Shown: in pieces, positions 21,896 through 31,021 of the stretch | Layout: each line of letters opens with the position of its first letter | Numbering within the stretch: position 1 is the first letter of the stretch | Source: Thiobacillus sp. | GTDB taxonomy: Bacteria; Pseudomonadota; Gammaproteobacteria; Burkholderiales; Thiobacillaceae | Assembly: GCA_030679915.1 (NCBI GenBank) | Contig: JAUXRY010000024.1 | Location: forward strand, 1-62,753 | DNA length: 62,753 nt | Reading direction: 5' to 3' | Notes under the pieces: generated by a model | Databases searched by the model: none | The model's input: the letters and a program-made list of their open reading frames with translations, nothing else | Told to the model about the DNA's origin: nothing | Position numbers and translations under genes: made by a program

Positions 21896-23545
21896 CTACG
21901 TGGATGCCGCTACCGCAGCACTGACGATGGTTTGCGCTTCTTCCTGGATGCGGTGCAGGTGATCCGCATCACGAAAGCTTTCAGCATAGATCTTGTAGAT
22001 GTCTTCGGTGCCGGATGGACGCGCCGCAAACCATCCGTTCTCCGTCATGACTTTCAAACCGCCGATAGGTGCGCCGTTACCCGGCGCATGGGTGAGGATG
22101 GACTGGATTTTCTCGCCGGCCAGTTCTGCTGATAAAACCTGCTGCGGCGAAAGCTGGGCCAGCTTTTGTTTTTGCGCGGGGGTCGCTGGCGCCTCGACAC
22201 GGTCATAAACCGATTCACCCAATTCGCGCGCCAGTTCATGGTAGCGCTCGCCTGGGTCGCGGCCCGTGCGCGCGGTGATCTCTGCCGACAGCAATGCCGG
22301 GACCATGCCGTCTTTGTCGGTCGACCAGGCGCTGCCGTCCATCCGGACAAACGAAGCGCCCGCACTTTCTTCTCCGCCAAAACCGAGCGAGCCGTCGTGC
22401 AAGCCATCGACAAACCATTTGAAGCCGACCGGCACTTCGACAAGCGTGCGGCCGAGCCTGGCTGCGACGCGATCGATCATCTGGCTGCTGACGACCGTCT
22501 TGCCCACCGCTGCATCCTTGCGCCATTCAGGACGATGCTGGAACAGGTAGTCAATGGCGACCGCAAGGTAATGGTTGGGCGGCAGCAAGCCCGCATTTTT
22601 TGTGACGATGCCGTGCCGGTCATGGTCAGGATCGCAAGCAAAGGCGATGTCGAATTGGTCCTTGAGATCGATCAGGCTCTGCATTGCATAGGACGAGGAG
22701 GGGTCCATCCGTATTTGACCGTCCCAATCGACCGTCATGAAGCGAAAGGTTGGATCGACGGCTTCGTTCACCACCGTGAGATTCAAACCATAGCGCTCGG
22801 CAATCGCGCCCCAATAGTGAACCCCGGCGCCACCCAGCGGATCGACGCCCAAGCTGAGGCTTGCACCGCGTATCGCGTCCATGTCGAGCACGTTGTCGAG
22901 ATCGCTGATGTACGCATTGAGGTAGTCATGCCGATGCGTGGTCGCGACGCACCGGGCCTGTTCGAGCGACATTCTTTTGACGCCTTTGAGCTTGCTTTCC
23001 AGCAGCGCATTGGCGCGGGCTTCGACCCAGCCGGTGATGTCCTTGTCCGCAGGCCCGCCATTGGGCGGGTTGTACTTGAAGCCGCCGCTGTCGGGCGGAT
23101 TGTGCGAAGGCGTGATGACAATGCCGTCTGCCAGTCCCACAGCACGGCCGCGGTTATAAGTGAGGATGGCGTGGGAGATCACCGGGGTCGGGGTGTATTC
23201 GTCCTTGTCCGCGAGCATGACCTCCACCCCGTTGGCCGCCAGCACTTCGAGCGCACTGGTCAATGCCGGTTCCGAAAGCGCGTGGGTGTCGATCCCCAGA
23301 AAAAGAGGGCCATCGATTCCCTGCTGCGTGCGGTAATCGCAAATGGCCTGACTGATGGCGAGCACATGCCATTCGTTGAAGCTGTTTTCGAATGCCGAAC
23401 CGCGATGACCCGAGGTGCCAAACGCGACCCGTTGCGCGGGTACCGAAGGGTCGGGCAGGTTGCTGAAATAGGCCGTGATGAGTCTGGGTACATTGACCAG
23501 CATGGCTGGTGGGGCGGGCTTTCCCGCAAATGGACTGGTTTTCAT
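21896..23545 (-). CDS. pgm: Alpha-D-phosphoglucomutase
   Basis: A 549-residue alpha-D-phosphohexomutase. N-terminal [20 protein letters not shown], catalytic serine loop ITPSHNP with Ser147, the metal loop DPDHDRHG and the sugar-binding [10 protein letters not shown] are all present, as is the C-terminal phosphate loop [12 protein letters not shown]. It interconverts glucose-1-P and glucose-6-P and is the first gene of the 17-kb minus-strand run. The region upstream (to 23736) carries one copy of the repeated palindromic motif. Ribosome site is weak. Confidence 0.95.
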   Translation of the reverse strand: MKTSPFAGKPAPPAMLVNVPRLITAYFSNLPDPSVPAQRVAFGTSGHRGSAFENSFNEWHVLAISQAICDYRTQQGIDGPLFLGIDTHALSEPALTSALEVLAANGVEVMLADKDEYTPTPVISHAILTYNRGRAVGLADGIVITPSHNPPDSGGFKYNPPNGGPADKDITGWVEARANALLESKLKGVKRMSLEQARCVATTHRHDYLNAYISDLDNVLDMDAIRGASLSLGVDPLGGAGVHYWGAIAERYGLNLTVVNEAVDPTFRFMTVDWDGQIRMDPSSSYAMQSLIDLKDQFDIAFACDPDHDRHGIVTKNAGLLPPNHYLAVAIDYLFQHRPEWRKDAAVGKTVVSSQMIDRVAARLGRTLVEVPVGFKWFVDGLHDGSLGFGGEESAGASFVRMDGSAWSTDKDGMVPALLSAEITARTGRDPGERYHELARELGESVYDRVEAPATPAQKQKLAQLSPQQVLSAELAGEKIQSILTHAPGNGAPIGGLKVMTENGWFAARPSGTEDIYKIYAESFRDADHLHRIQEEAQTIVSAAVAAST

Positions 23546-23896
23546 TTTGTTTGAGCAATGCTTGTTAATTGAGAAAATTGCTTATGCGGGCGGGCCAGGC
23601 TGCGCTGATAAAAAACATCAACGTCATCGCTTCGCTTACAAGTCATGTCCGGATCATGGCTTTCAATCACAGTGGAGTATCCCTTGCACGCAGCGTGTTG
23701 TATGTGCGATGGCGTACGTAGAGCGGATAAACGTGTATTGCCCGTTTACTATAGACCCGCATCACATGCGCGGCAGCCAGGAGGTCTAAAGTGCGGTGAG
23801 CGCATCCGAACAAACCGGTTGGGTTGCTTCGAGGCGTGGCACACAATCCGGACACCTTCATCAGATCGGTTCGCTCAATTTTTCGTTGGAGCCATC
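23546..23896. other. Divergent regulatory region between pgm and the DUF1566 gene
   Basis: This 350-bp region separates the first gene of the long minus-strand operon from a plus-strand gene, so it should hold promoters in both directions. It contains one copy of the repeated motif (23697-23736). A possible plus-strand -10 (TACTAT at about 23748) follows. An open frame on the plus strand from 23645 continues into the DUF1566 gene but lacks a ribosome site. Confidence 0.5.
23697..23736. promoter_or_regulatory. Repeated near-palindromic motif, copy 1
   Basis: The core TGTGCGATGGCGTACG (23703-23718) is embedded in a 40-base block that is nearly the same as the block at 37702-37741 (GTTGTATGTGCG-n-TGGCGTAC then TA-AG-GGA-AA-CGTGT). 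It lies about 155 bases upstream of pgm and 160 bases upstream of the DUF1566 start. Confidence 0.6.
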
Positions 23897-24907
23897 ATGA
23901 CCTCTCAGCATTATCTGAATACCGGCCAACACACTTGTCATGCCGATGATGGACGCGAGCTTGCGTGCGAGGGCTCCGGCCAGGACGCGTCGTTTGCCGT
24001 CGGAGTCCCCTGGCCGGAGCCGCGATTCGATGTACGCGACGACGAGGTCATGGATCGTCTGACGGGTCTGATCTGGTGCCGTAATGGCAACCTCGCGGAA
24101 TTTCCCCTCACCTGGCAGGAAGCACTGGACTTTGTCGCGACCATGAACCGCGAACAGCTTTTCGGCCACAGCGATTGGCGCATGCCCAATCGCCGTGAAT
24201 TGCGCAGCCTGCTCAGTCTGCAAACCAAATTGCCTGCCTTACCTGAGCACCACCCGTTCATCGAGGTGTTCAATGGCTGGTACTGGACGTCGACGACGGC
24301 GGCTATCAGCCCGGCGCACGCCTGGTATGTGGCGCTTGATGGCGCACGCATGTTTTACGGCGGCAAGGATCAATCCTTCATGCTATGGCCGGTGCGCGGC
24401 GAAGGTCTGGGCGTTGTCCCGCGCACAGGCCAAAGCTTGTGTTACGACGCTACCGGAAAAGTCATTTCATGCGCCGGGACGGGGCAAGACGGCGAATGGC
24501 GTATTGGCGCCGCGTGGCCTGAACCGCGCTTTGAAATACTTCACACTGGCGTACTGGACCATCTCACCGGCCTGCTCTGGCAGCGCAGCGCGAACCTCAC
24601 ACCGCAACCGGTGGTTTGGCGTGAGGCTTTGGCAGAGGTGGAAAAACTCAATCAAAAAGGCGAGGGCAGTGCCTGGCGTCTGCCCACCATCAATGAACTG
24701 GAGGTGCTGGTGGATTGCGCCGCCCACAGCCCGGCGCTGCCAGTTGGGCATCCTTTCGCCGACGTGCAGGACATCTACTGGTCGTCCACCACCAGTCTGT
24801 TCGAACCAGATTGGGCCTGGGCCCTGTACCTGGAAAAAGGCGCAACGGGCATCGGACAAAAGCGCTTCGCGCAGTTTTTGGTGTGGGCCGTGTCAACGGT
24901 CGAATAG
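23897..24907 (+). CDS. Tandem DUF1566 (Lcl C-terminal-like) protein
   Basis: A 336-residue protein with two copies of the DUF1566 fold. The first (about 50-170) has MDRLTGLIWCRNGN, WQEALDFVATMN, DWRMPNRRELRSLL and YWTSTT. The second (about 215-335) repeats DHLTGLLWQRSAN, WREALAEVEKLN, AWRLPTINELEVLVD and YWSSTT. The start at 23897 is preferred over the longer frame because GGAG precedes it. No signal peptide is evident with this start, although most DUF1566 proteins are exported. Function unknown; the fold is C-type-lectin/formylglycine-like. Confidence 0.8.
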   Translation: MTSQHYLNTGQHTCHADDGRELACEGSGQDASFAVGVPWPEPRFDVRDDEVMDRLTGLIWCRNGNLAEFPLTWQEALDFVATMNREQLFGHSDWRMPNRRELRSLLSLQTKLPALPEHHPFIEVFNGWYWTSTTAAISPAHAWYVALDGARMFYGGKDQSFMLWPVRGEGLGVVPRTGQSLCYDATGKVISCAGTGQDGEWRIGAAWPEPRFEILHTGVLDHLTGLLWQRSANLTPQPVVWREALAEVEKLNQKGEGSAWRLPTINELEVLVDCAAHSPALPVGHPFADVQDIYWSSTTSLFEPDWAWALYLEKGATGIGQKRFAQFLVWAVSTVE

Positions 24908-25158
24908 ATGGTAGCGCTTCAGCTTTGTGGACTGCTCAAATACAGTAGTCAAACCTGAGCCTCATGGCGCTGCTTGCTCAAGCGGTCATAAAGGCTAGGA
25001 CGATCGGGCAGTGGAGAAAGTGAAGCCGGTGGCATTCCTTCCGCGCCCGCCGGACGGCTTGCATGGCAAGGTTTTCACGGTTGTCGTTCCGATTGTGTTC
25101 CTGCTCGACGAATAAAAAATGATTGCCGCCGATTTCGCCGCGGGCAACACTGGGCAAA

Positions 25159-27315
25159 TTAGAACGCTCGGCGGATATCGATGCCAACGAGATAATTGCG
25201 CAACGGGGCCGGCTCGTAGAACCGGTTGCTGGATGCGTTGACTATCACCGAGCCAATGTAATTCCTGTTGAAAAGATTATCCACCCGCACAAATTCTTCC
25301 AGCGTCCAGCCCATCTGGCTTTGCTTGAATCCGGCGCGCCAACTGGCCACGGCATAACTGCTGGCAGTTTCGGTGTTGTCATCGTTTACGTAGACCTTGT
25401 TGTTCCAGACCGTGGACAGCGTCGTGGAAAACCCGGTCGCCGGATAGGCCCAGGAAATCTCCCCGTACAAAGAGCTAAGCGGCACGCCCGGCAACGTGTT
25501 GCCACTGAGATTCGCGCCGTTGGAATGGATGAAATCTTTGTATTGGGCGGCGATCCATGTATAGGCCAGGTATGCCTTCCACCCATGGCCGATATTGCTG
25601 TCCACGGAGATTTCGAGCCCATCGCGCTGGGTTTTGGCGGCGTTGACATAAGTGCTACGGCCGGGGGCGATCGTCGGCCCGCTGACAATTTCGTCGTCAG
25701 TATCGATATGAAACAGCGCCGCATTCACCCGCGTATCTGCGCCTACAAAGGCTTTGACGCCCACCTCGTAGGATTTGCTGGTGCTGGGGCGCAGGACGAA
25801 ATTGAGCCCCGGCGTACCGTCCGGCTTGTAGGCAAGTTCGGAGAAGGTTGGGGTCTCAAATCCCTTTCCCGCGTTGGCGTACAGGTTCACGCTCGGCGTC
25901 AGGTGATACAGCACGCCCAGCATCGGACTGGTATTGGAGTAGGCGATGTTGCCACTATCGTCCGGGCTGCTGGCCGTAATGAAATAGTCGGTCGAATCGA
26001 ACTGGACCTTGCTATGCCGAATCCCGGCACTCAGTGTCCAGCGTGGACTGGCTTCCCATTTCGCCTGTACATATTGGTCCAGGTCATGGACGACATCATT
26101 CTCGTCGCGCTTCAACGCGCCGGCGATCCCGTAGTCGTTTACATATCCTTTGCGACGCTGCTCCATCCGGTTGGAGTCGATGCCGGCCGTCAGGGTGAAC
26201 GGGCTGTTGGCCAAACGGGTTACCCGGGTCCAACGCAATCCAAGGCCACCGAAGCCGCTGTCGAGGTCTATGACGCCGCCCGACGAAGTCGGACTTGTAC
26301 CCGTAAAAGCGAGGAACTGGCGGACGCTCCGCTGGCCGAAATAACCCATTAGGTGCACGGTATCCTCGGACGAGAGGCGCCGTTCATAAGTCAGTCCGCC
26401 TTGATTGTGGCGGATGCTTTTGCGTGTATTGAAGGCAAGCGCACCCGTGCCGGCCTGGCGCGGATCGAGTTCCACCTGCTCCCGCGTCAACCCCAGTGGA
26501 TCCTGCGTCTCGGGCTGGTCCAGGGCTGTGACGACCAGGCTGAGGGTAGCGTCCGCATCGAGCGCAAGCCTGAACTTGCCATTGAGTTGATCACGCCGAG
26601 TGGCGCTATGGTCGCGGTAACCGTCGGTGTCAAACCCGGAAAGCGAGCCAATGTAATTCAGCAGGCCTGCCTGTCCGCCAAACTGGATGCCCAGCTTGCG
26701 GGTGCCATAGCTCCCCGCCAGGGCGCTGGCCTTTAACGTCGGAAACTGCGGCCCGTCTGCGGTGAAAATCTGGATTACCCCGCCCGAAGCGTTACCGTAG
26801 ATGGCGGAAAATGGCCCACGCAGAACCTCGATGCGCTTGGCGGTGTCCAGATCGAATGTTGCCGTCTGACCCTGTCCGTCGGGCATGGTGGCCGGGATAC
26901 CATCGGCAACAAGACGCACCCCGCGCACACCGAAGGTGGCTCGGGCGCCGAAACCGCGGGAGGAAATCTGCAGATCCTGCGCATAGTTCTGCCGGTTTTG
27001 TACCACGATCCCCGGCACGCGCACCAGACTCTCCGACAGGTTCACCCTTGCCTGCTGGTGCTGTATCTGATCCTGTTCCACCGCGTCGATGGAAACCGGC
27101 AGGTCGAAACTCGATGCTTCAATTCGGGTTGCAGTGACCACCACCGGGCTTAGGCGAAGCGTCAGCATGCCCTGGGCATTGTCGCCTTCCGATTCATTCT
27201 GGAGGTCTTGTGCAAAGGCGGTAGCGCCATGAAGCATGTAGCCTGCCATCATGGCAGCAAGCATGCAGGCGTCAGCCAGACTCTTCATTCTGATGCGTCG
27301 AGGGGTGTGTTTCAT
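25159..27315 (-). CDS. TonB-dependent outer-membrane receptor (YncD/PqqU-like)
   Basis: A 718-residue receptor. The start at 27315 has a perfect GGAGG just upstream and gives a signal peptide ending ATAFA. A TonB box-like segment (SPVVVTATR, about 58-66) precedes the plug domain, with SRGFGARATFGVRGVRLVADG, DGQGQTATFD and RIEVLRGPFSAIYGNASGG. A beta-barrel follows and ends in an aromatic residue (RRAF). The plug sequence recalls E. coli YncD, described as the PQQ receptor PqqU, so PQQ or a metal chelate is possible. No TonB/ExbB or ABC transporter is adjacent. A PQQ-type dehydrogenase gene is 6 kb away. Confidence 0.85.
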   Translation of the reverse strand: MKHTPRRIRMKSLADACMLAAMMAGYMLHGATAFAQDLQNESEGDNAQGMLTLRLSPVVVTATRIEASSFDLPVSIDAVEQDQIQHQQARVNLSESLVRVPGIVVQNRQNYAQDLQISSRGFGARATFGVRGVRLVADGIPATMPDGQGQTATFDLDTAKRIEVLRGPFSAIYGNASGGVIQIFTADGPQFPTLKASALAGSYGTRKLGIQFGGQAGLLNYIGSLSGFDTDGYRDHSATRRDQLNGKFRLALDADATLSLVVTALDQPETQDPLGLTREQVELDPRQAGTGALAFNTRKSIRHNQGGLTYERRLSSEDTVHLMGYFGQRSVRQFLAFTGTSPTSSGGVIDLDSGFGGLGLRWTRVTRLANSPFTLTAGIDSNRMEQRRKGYVNDYGIAGALKRDENDVVHDLDQYVQAKWEASPRWTLSAGIRHSKVQFDSTDYFITASSPDDSGNIAYSNTSPMLGVLYHLTPSVNLYANAGKGFETPTFSELAYKPDGTPGLNFVLRPSTSKSYEVGVKAFVGADTRVNAALFHIDTDDEIVSGPTIAPGRSTYVNAAKTQRDGLEISVDSNIGHGWKAYLAYTWIAAQYKDFIHSNGANLSGNTLPGVPLSSLYGEISWAYPATGFSTTLSTVWNNKVYVNDDNTETASSYAVASWRAGFKQSQMGWTLEEFVRVDNLFNRNYIGSVIVNASSNRFYEPAPLRNYLVGIDIRRAF

Positions 27316-27329
27316 GGTTCCTCCAGCGC

Positions 27330-27386
27330 TATCCATCAACTACCCCACCCGCATAGGTAGCCGGTTCCCCAGCCACCGGTCCAGTT
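27330..27386 (-). repeat. Degenerate copy of the small membrane-protein gene at 33019-33144
   Basis: On the minus strand this stretch reads TAACTGGACCGG then TGGCTGGGGAACCGGCTAC, CTATGCGGGTGGGG, and encodes NWTGGWGTGYLCGWG before a stop. The intact gene at 33019-33144 has NWMDGWGTGYMSGWGG from a nearly identical DNA stretch. No start codon and no membrane helix remain here, so it looks like a fragment left by duplication or recombination, sitting exactly between the FMN reductase stop and the TonB receptor leader. Confidence 0.6.
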
Positions 27387-27927
27387 ATCTTGCTAGCCGC
27401 ACCAGTGCAGCCAGAAGCTGCTGAATATTCGCCCGGGTTGGTGCATCGGTCAGCCTGCCGTCCGGGTCAAAGCTTTGGGCGGCATTGCCGATCATCACTT
27501 CCGGTTGGTTGACCGTTGGCATCTGCAGCGTGACCAGGATCTGTCGCAGATGATACTGCGCGCGGGCCGATCCCTGGCTGCCGGTAGATGCACCCATCAC
27601 CGCCGCCGGTTTGTCCGTCCAGGCACTTTCACCATAGGGTCTGGACGCCCAGTCGATGGCATTCTTCAGCACGCCGGAAACAGAATAGTTGTACTCCGGT
27701 GTGGCAAACAAGATGGCATCGGCTTCCAGAATCCGTCGCTTGAATTCAAGCACGGCAGCAGGCATGACTAATTCAGTGTCCTGATCGTAAACCGGAATGT
27801 CACGCAGCTCGACCAGGTTGAGCTCTGCGCCTTCCGGTACCAGTTCTTGTGCGGCTTTGAGTGCCAAATGGTTATAGGAGCCTTTGCGCAAGCTCCCCAC
27901 GATGCCTAGAATATTTATCTCGTTCAC
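27385..27927 (-). CDS. NADPH-dependent FMN reductase (SsuE/ChrR-type flavodoxin fold)
   Basis: A 180-residue flavoprotein starting with GTG at 27927, which has AAGGAG six bases upstream; an ATG nine codons earlier (27954) lacks such a site. The FMN phosphate loop is GIVGSLRKGSYNHLAL and the second flavin motif is TPEYNYSVSGVLKNAIDWAS, both typical of the family that reduces FMN, quinones, chromate or azo dyes. Two copies of the repeated motif lie between it and the divergent alternative oxidase gene. Confidence 0.92.
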   Translation of the reverse strand: MNEINILGIVGSLRKGSYNHLALKAAQELVPEGAELNLVELRDIPVYDQDTELVMPAAVLEFKRRILEADAILFATPEYNYSVSGVLKNAIDWASRPYGESAWTDKPAAVMGASTGSQGSARAQYHLRQILVTLQMPTVNQPEVMIGNAAQSFDPDGRLTDAPTRANIQQLLAALVRLAR

Positions 27928-27981
27928 CCAAAACTCCTTGTCTAGATTTGCCAAAGGATGTCAGCCCATGGCGACCTGCGC

Positions 27982-27997
27982 TGTGCGCCAGCACACA
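27982..27997. promoter_or_regulatory. Repeated near-palindromic motif, copy 2
   Basis: TGTGCGCCAGCACACA is one of the most symmetrical copies of the motif. It lies 55 bases upstream of the FMN reductase start on the minus strand, and 155 bases upstream of the alternative oxidase on the plus strand. Confidence 0.5.
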
Positions 27998-28014
27998 TTG
28001 GATATCCGATGGCA

Positions 28015-28039
28015 TCTGTGCGCTGCCGAACGGAATGGA
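28015..28039. promoter_or_regulatory. Repeated near-palindromic motif, copy 3
   Basis: The 25-base block TCTGTGCGCTGCCGAACG followed by GAATGGA differs from the copy at 30615-30639 at only two positions. It is 113 bases before the alternative oxidase start. Confidence 0.6.
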
Positions 28040-28151
28040 AACCGTTCCCGGAGCATTGTGCATGCTGGCCTGTGGCGTTATAGCATTTCGCTGGTTGCGC
28101 CTGCCCAGTTGAGGAAGGTGCCGAATATGGGCAAGATCGAAAGAGGACGAC

Positions 28152-28766
28152 ATGCGGGTGACCATGGCACTTGAACATCACTACGAGCCAAAGGATTTTC
28201 GCGACCGGATGGCTTTTGCTTTGGTCAGGTTCATGCGGTTCTTCGCCGACACTTTTTTCGCCCGCCGCTATGGTCATCGCGCGGTGGTGCTGGAAACGGT
28301 TGCGGCTGTGCCGGGCATGGTGGGTGGTGTGCTACAACATTTACATTCATTGCGCCGACTCGAGGGCGATCACGGCTGGATCCGCACGCTCCTGGACGAA
28401 GCGGAAAATGAACGCATGCACTTGATGATCTTTACGCATATTGCCCGGCCCACCCGGCTTGAGCGCCTGCTGATCCTGCTTGCCCAGGGTGGCTTCTTTA
28501 ATTTTTTCTTTCTGCTGTACTTGATTTCGCCCAAGACTGCGCACCGTGTTGTGGGTTATCTGGAGGAAGAAGCCGTCCACAGCTATACCGAATATCTGGC
28601 CGAGGTGGACAGCGGTTTTTGCACCGACGTCGAGGCGCCAGAGATCGCCATCGACTATTGGAAACTCGCGCACGATGCGCGTCTACACGACCTCATCATT
28701 GCAGTCCGCGCAGATGAGATTCGTCACCGTGACGTCAATCATGAATTCGCAGACAAGCTGGCTTGA
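28152..28766 (+). CDS. aox: Alternative oxidase (cyanide-insensitive di-iron ubiquinol oxidase)
   Basis: A 204-residue protein with the complete AOX di-iron ligand set: Glu48 in [12 protein letters not shown], Glu87 and His90 in ENERMHLM, Glu139 in [12 protein letters not shown], and Glu189 and His192 in [15 protein letters not shown] is a membrane-surface enzyme that passes electrons from quinol to oxygen without pumping protons. In bacteria it is sporadic and linked to stress or metal exposure. The start has AGAGGA upstream. The gene is divergent from an FMN reductase and shares with it an intergenic region carrying two motif copies. No cytochrome oxidase gene is nearby. Confidence 0.95.
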   Translation: MRVTMALEHHYEPKDFRDRMAFALVRFMRFFADTFFARRYGHRAVVLETVAAVPGMVGGVLQHLHSLRRLEGDHGWIRTLLDEAENERMHLMIFTHIARPTRLERLLILLAQGGFFNFFFLLYLISPKTAHRVVGYLEEEAVHSYTEYLAEVDSGFCTDVEAPEIAIDYWKLAHDARLHDLIIAVRADEIRHRDVNHEFADKLA

Positions 28767-28798
28767 TCTGAATCAGAACTGACCGATACGGCTTGTGT

Positions 28799-29323
28799 TT
28801 ACGCCATGTTACTGACCTTATGGTCACCCACCGAGGCCTGGATGACTTCACGTGCAATCGCCGTTTCCTGCTCGGTCAGGGTCTCCGCAACCAGCACCAC
28901 CTGGCCGCTGGCAAGCGCATCACTGACCAGATCCGACAACCAGCCGTCCTTGTTTCCGGCGCCGGGGGTGGCGCCGACCGCGGCACCGATCAGGCCACCG
29001 ATGCTTGCACCCCAGCCTAGCAACATCAGCGGAGCGACCAATGGACTGGCGATGAACAGACTCACGCTCGCCGCCGCCAGTGCCACGGACCCCAGCGCGC
29101 CGACGCCGGTGCCTACGGCGGTTCCGATGGTGGCATCAACCAGCACATCTTTCAGCACAGCATTACTGCCTTCATTGGGTGCGGTGTCTGACGCGGCCGG
29201 GTCAGATTCGAAAATGCGCAGCCGCTCGCGCGGCAGCCCGCGTTCGACAAGTTTTGAAAACACGATTTCGGCTGCTTCGCGATGGGCAAAAAAGCCCGAT
29301 ACATGGTGGCGATATTCGTTCAT
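28799..29323 (-). CDS. Glycine-zipper stress-type membrane protein
   Basis: A 174-residue protein. The N-terminal domain (about 1-50, HVSGFFAHREAAEIVFSKL and GLPRERLRIFESDP) resembles the 'general stress protein 17M'/DUF1269-like fold. A hydrophobic glycine-rich middle (about 62-125, with GTAVGTGVGALGSVALAAA and GGLIGAAVGATPG) forms a glycine-zipper hairpin in the membrane. The C-terminus (VVLVAETLTEQETAIAREVI) returns to the fold. GGAG lies before the start. Function not established; related proteins are induced by general stress. Confidence 0.75.
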   Translation of the reverse strand: MNEYRHHVSGFFAHREAAEIVFSKLVERGLPRERLRIFESDPAASDTAPNEGSNAVLKDVLVDATIGTAVGTGVGALGSVALAAASVSLFIASPLVAPLMLLGWGASIGGLIGAAVGATPGAGNKDGWLSDLVSDALASGQVVLVAETLTEQETAIAREVIQASVGDHKVSNMA

Positions 29324-29431
29324 GCTTTTTCTCCAGCAATAAAATTCGTAGGTAACGGATAGATCATCAAGCCTATCTGTGGGTGGTGGAGCCGTCAGTG
29401 CGCTGTTGTCTGGTTTGCAAGTCGGAATAAA

Positions 29432-30502
29432 TTACTTTGGGCGCGGATTTGACAGATTCGGTTGCACCGCCTGGAGTCGACCAGAACGTAACTCGACCAC
29501 AGTCTTTGCAACCGCACGCGCTACATTGCGCACTTCTTCCTGCACGGATTCATCCTGATCAAGGTTGTCGTGGCTGGTTGCATACGGCTCGAAATAGCCG
29601 ATGAAACGGTCCAGTCGCGCCTGCGCGCCCGCGTCGATGAAACCCATCCAGTCGAGCCAGTCCGACAGGCCGCGGCGCGAACCTTCGATCCCGGCTACAT
29701 CACCGTGGACGATCAGTCCGTAGGCGCGTCCTGCCAGATGCTTGGGATAGTCCCAGCCGGCCATCTCGAGTGCTTTTGCCTTGCGGGGATTCTTGCCCGA
29801 GGTTGCTGTGGGGTCAGGGTTGCCGCCGTCGGCGCATACCAGGCGGTCGATCATCAGTTTTAACGGACTGGGGCTCTGGTACCAATACACCGGCGATACG
29901 ATGATCACCGCATGGGCGGCGGTCCAGCGCTCGTAGATCTCGCCCATCCAGTCATTGGTCTGGTCGAGCGCATGGTTGGGATAGCAACTGCACGGCCAGT
30001 TGCACAAAGGCATCGCGGTGGACACGCACCCCTTGCAGGGGTGAATCTTGCGGCCATATTCGGAGGATAGCAGGCTGAGGTCGAGCACATCGACCTCGAT
30101 GTCGGCCTGCTCCAGGGTTTCACGTGCGATTTCCAGCAGTCGAAAGGTCTTGGACATCTCGCCCGGACAGGTGCCATCGTTGCGCGCCGAGCCACAGATC
30201 AGCAACACCCGCGATGGATTTGCCACATTGGCCCAGCGCAGTTGCGCGGCGTCGATGCGCTGCTTGGTGGCAACCCATTCGCTTGACAGATCATAGTCCG
30301 GATCGGCATACCCTGGCCCCGCCTTCTGCGTAATGGGAGATTTCCGATACTCGTTGTGGGCCTGCCAGGCAATCTCCTCCAGGCGGGCGATGGACGTATC
30401 TTCAGTACGGAACGCCGGATCGATGAAGGACGCTCTAAAGCGGTCACTGAACTCGGCACGGGTAAGTGGGGTAGGGGCCTGACCCTTGCGGATCTCAATC
30501 AT
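29432..30502 (-). CDS. Flavodoxin-fold NAD(P)H-dependent FMN reductase, long form
   Basis: A 356-residue protein. An N-terminal region of about 95 residues without a recognised domain precedes a flavodoxin-like fold: RVLLICGSARNDGTCPGEMSK near 98-118 (flavin phosphate loop), a cysteine-containing HPCKGCVSTAMPLCNWPCSC stretch and IIVSPVYWYQSPSPLKLMIDRL (second flavin motif). The CxxC plus CxC cysteines suggest a metal or redox site as in iron-sulfur flavoproteins, but this is inference. Start has GGAG upstream. A motif copy lies about 110 bases upstream, between this gene and the small membrane gene. Confidence 0.82.
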   Translation of the reverse strand: MIEIRKGQAPTPLTRAEFSDRFRASFIDPAFRTEDTSIARLEEIAWQAHNEYRKSPITQKAGPGYADPDYDLSSEWVATKQRIDAAQLRWANVANPSRVLLICGSARNDGTCPGEMSKTFRLLEIARETLEQADIEVDVLDLSLLSSEYGRKIHPCKGCVSTAMPLCNWPCSCYPNHALDQTNDWMGEIYERWTAAHAVIIVSPVYWYQSPSPLKLMIDRLVCADGGNPDPTATSGKNPRKAKALEMAGWDYPKHLAGRAYGLIVHGDVAGIEGSRRGLSDWLDWMGFIDAGAQARLDRFIGYFEPYATSHDNLDQDESVQEEVRNVARAVAKTVVELRSGRLQAVQPNLSNPRPK

Positions 30503-30894
30503 GAAGGTCTCCGTTGATCGTTCAACTTTTCGCCAAGGGGGCGGCGTGGGAATGTAAGTGTTTTCATGGGATTTGCTCCTTGTTCAGCAAGGATAGAAGA
30601 CTGGCATGGTGTCGTCTGTGCGGTGCCGAACGAAATGGACGAAGCACCGAACCGATGTCGCGTATCGGCCACAACGTGCGGGTGTCCAACAGGCCGCGAA
30701 GATGCTGGCCGGGCGCGCCATCATCAACCGGAACGGCGCAACGCCTGAAGCGATGTTACGCAGATTTTTTGACGCATTTTCTGGGAAGGGAGACTGCTTT
30801 CCAGTCAGTTTTGTATTGTTCGCTAGCACACAGACAGGACCGTTTCGAAATTTTATAGTGCATTTCTCTATTCCAAATTTCAAGGAGAAGTCTG
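30503..30894. other. Divergent intergenic region with one repeated motif
   Basis: A 390-base region between the long FMN reductase and the 24-residue membrane protein gene. It contains motif copy 4 (30615-30639). An AT-rich patch just before the small gene (TTTATAGTGCAT around 30852) could be a promoter. No coding frame here has a ribosome site or recognisable product. Confidence 0.4.
30615..30639. promoter_or_regulatory. Repeated near-palindromic motif, copy 4
   Basis: The 25-base block TCTGTGCGGTGCCGAACG followed by AAATGGA is nearly the same as copy 3 at 28015-28039. It lies 113 bases upstream of the minus-strand FMN reductase start (30502), and 256 bases upstream of the plus-strand small gene. 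Confidence 0.6.
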
Positions 30895-30969
30895 ATGGGA
30901 AAGTATTTGATCGGCTGGCTGTTGGGTATCCCTGTCATCGTTTTAGTGATTATTTATTTCTTGTTCTAG
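30895..30969 (+). CDS. 24-residue single-span membrane peptide
   Basis: A very short frame, MGKYLIGWLLGIPVIVLVI then IYFLF and a TAG stop. It is preceded by AAGGAG at ideal spacing. After a four-residue polar start the whole peptide is a single hydrophobic membrane helix. Strong ribosome site, clean membrane helix and a motif copy upstream support a real gene. Function unknown; small single-span peptides of this kind often regulate membrane complexes or report membrane stress. No homology claim is made. Confidence 0.6.
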   Translation: MGKYLIGWLLGIPVIVLVIIYFLF

Positions 30970-31021
30970 TGCTTATTTATTGCTTCCTGAAGTGATGGTT
31001 GGTGAACGCAGCGGTAGAACA

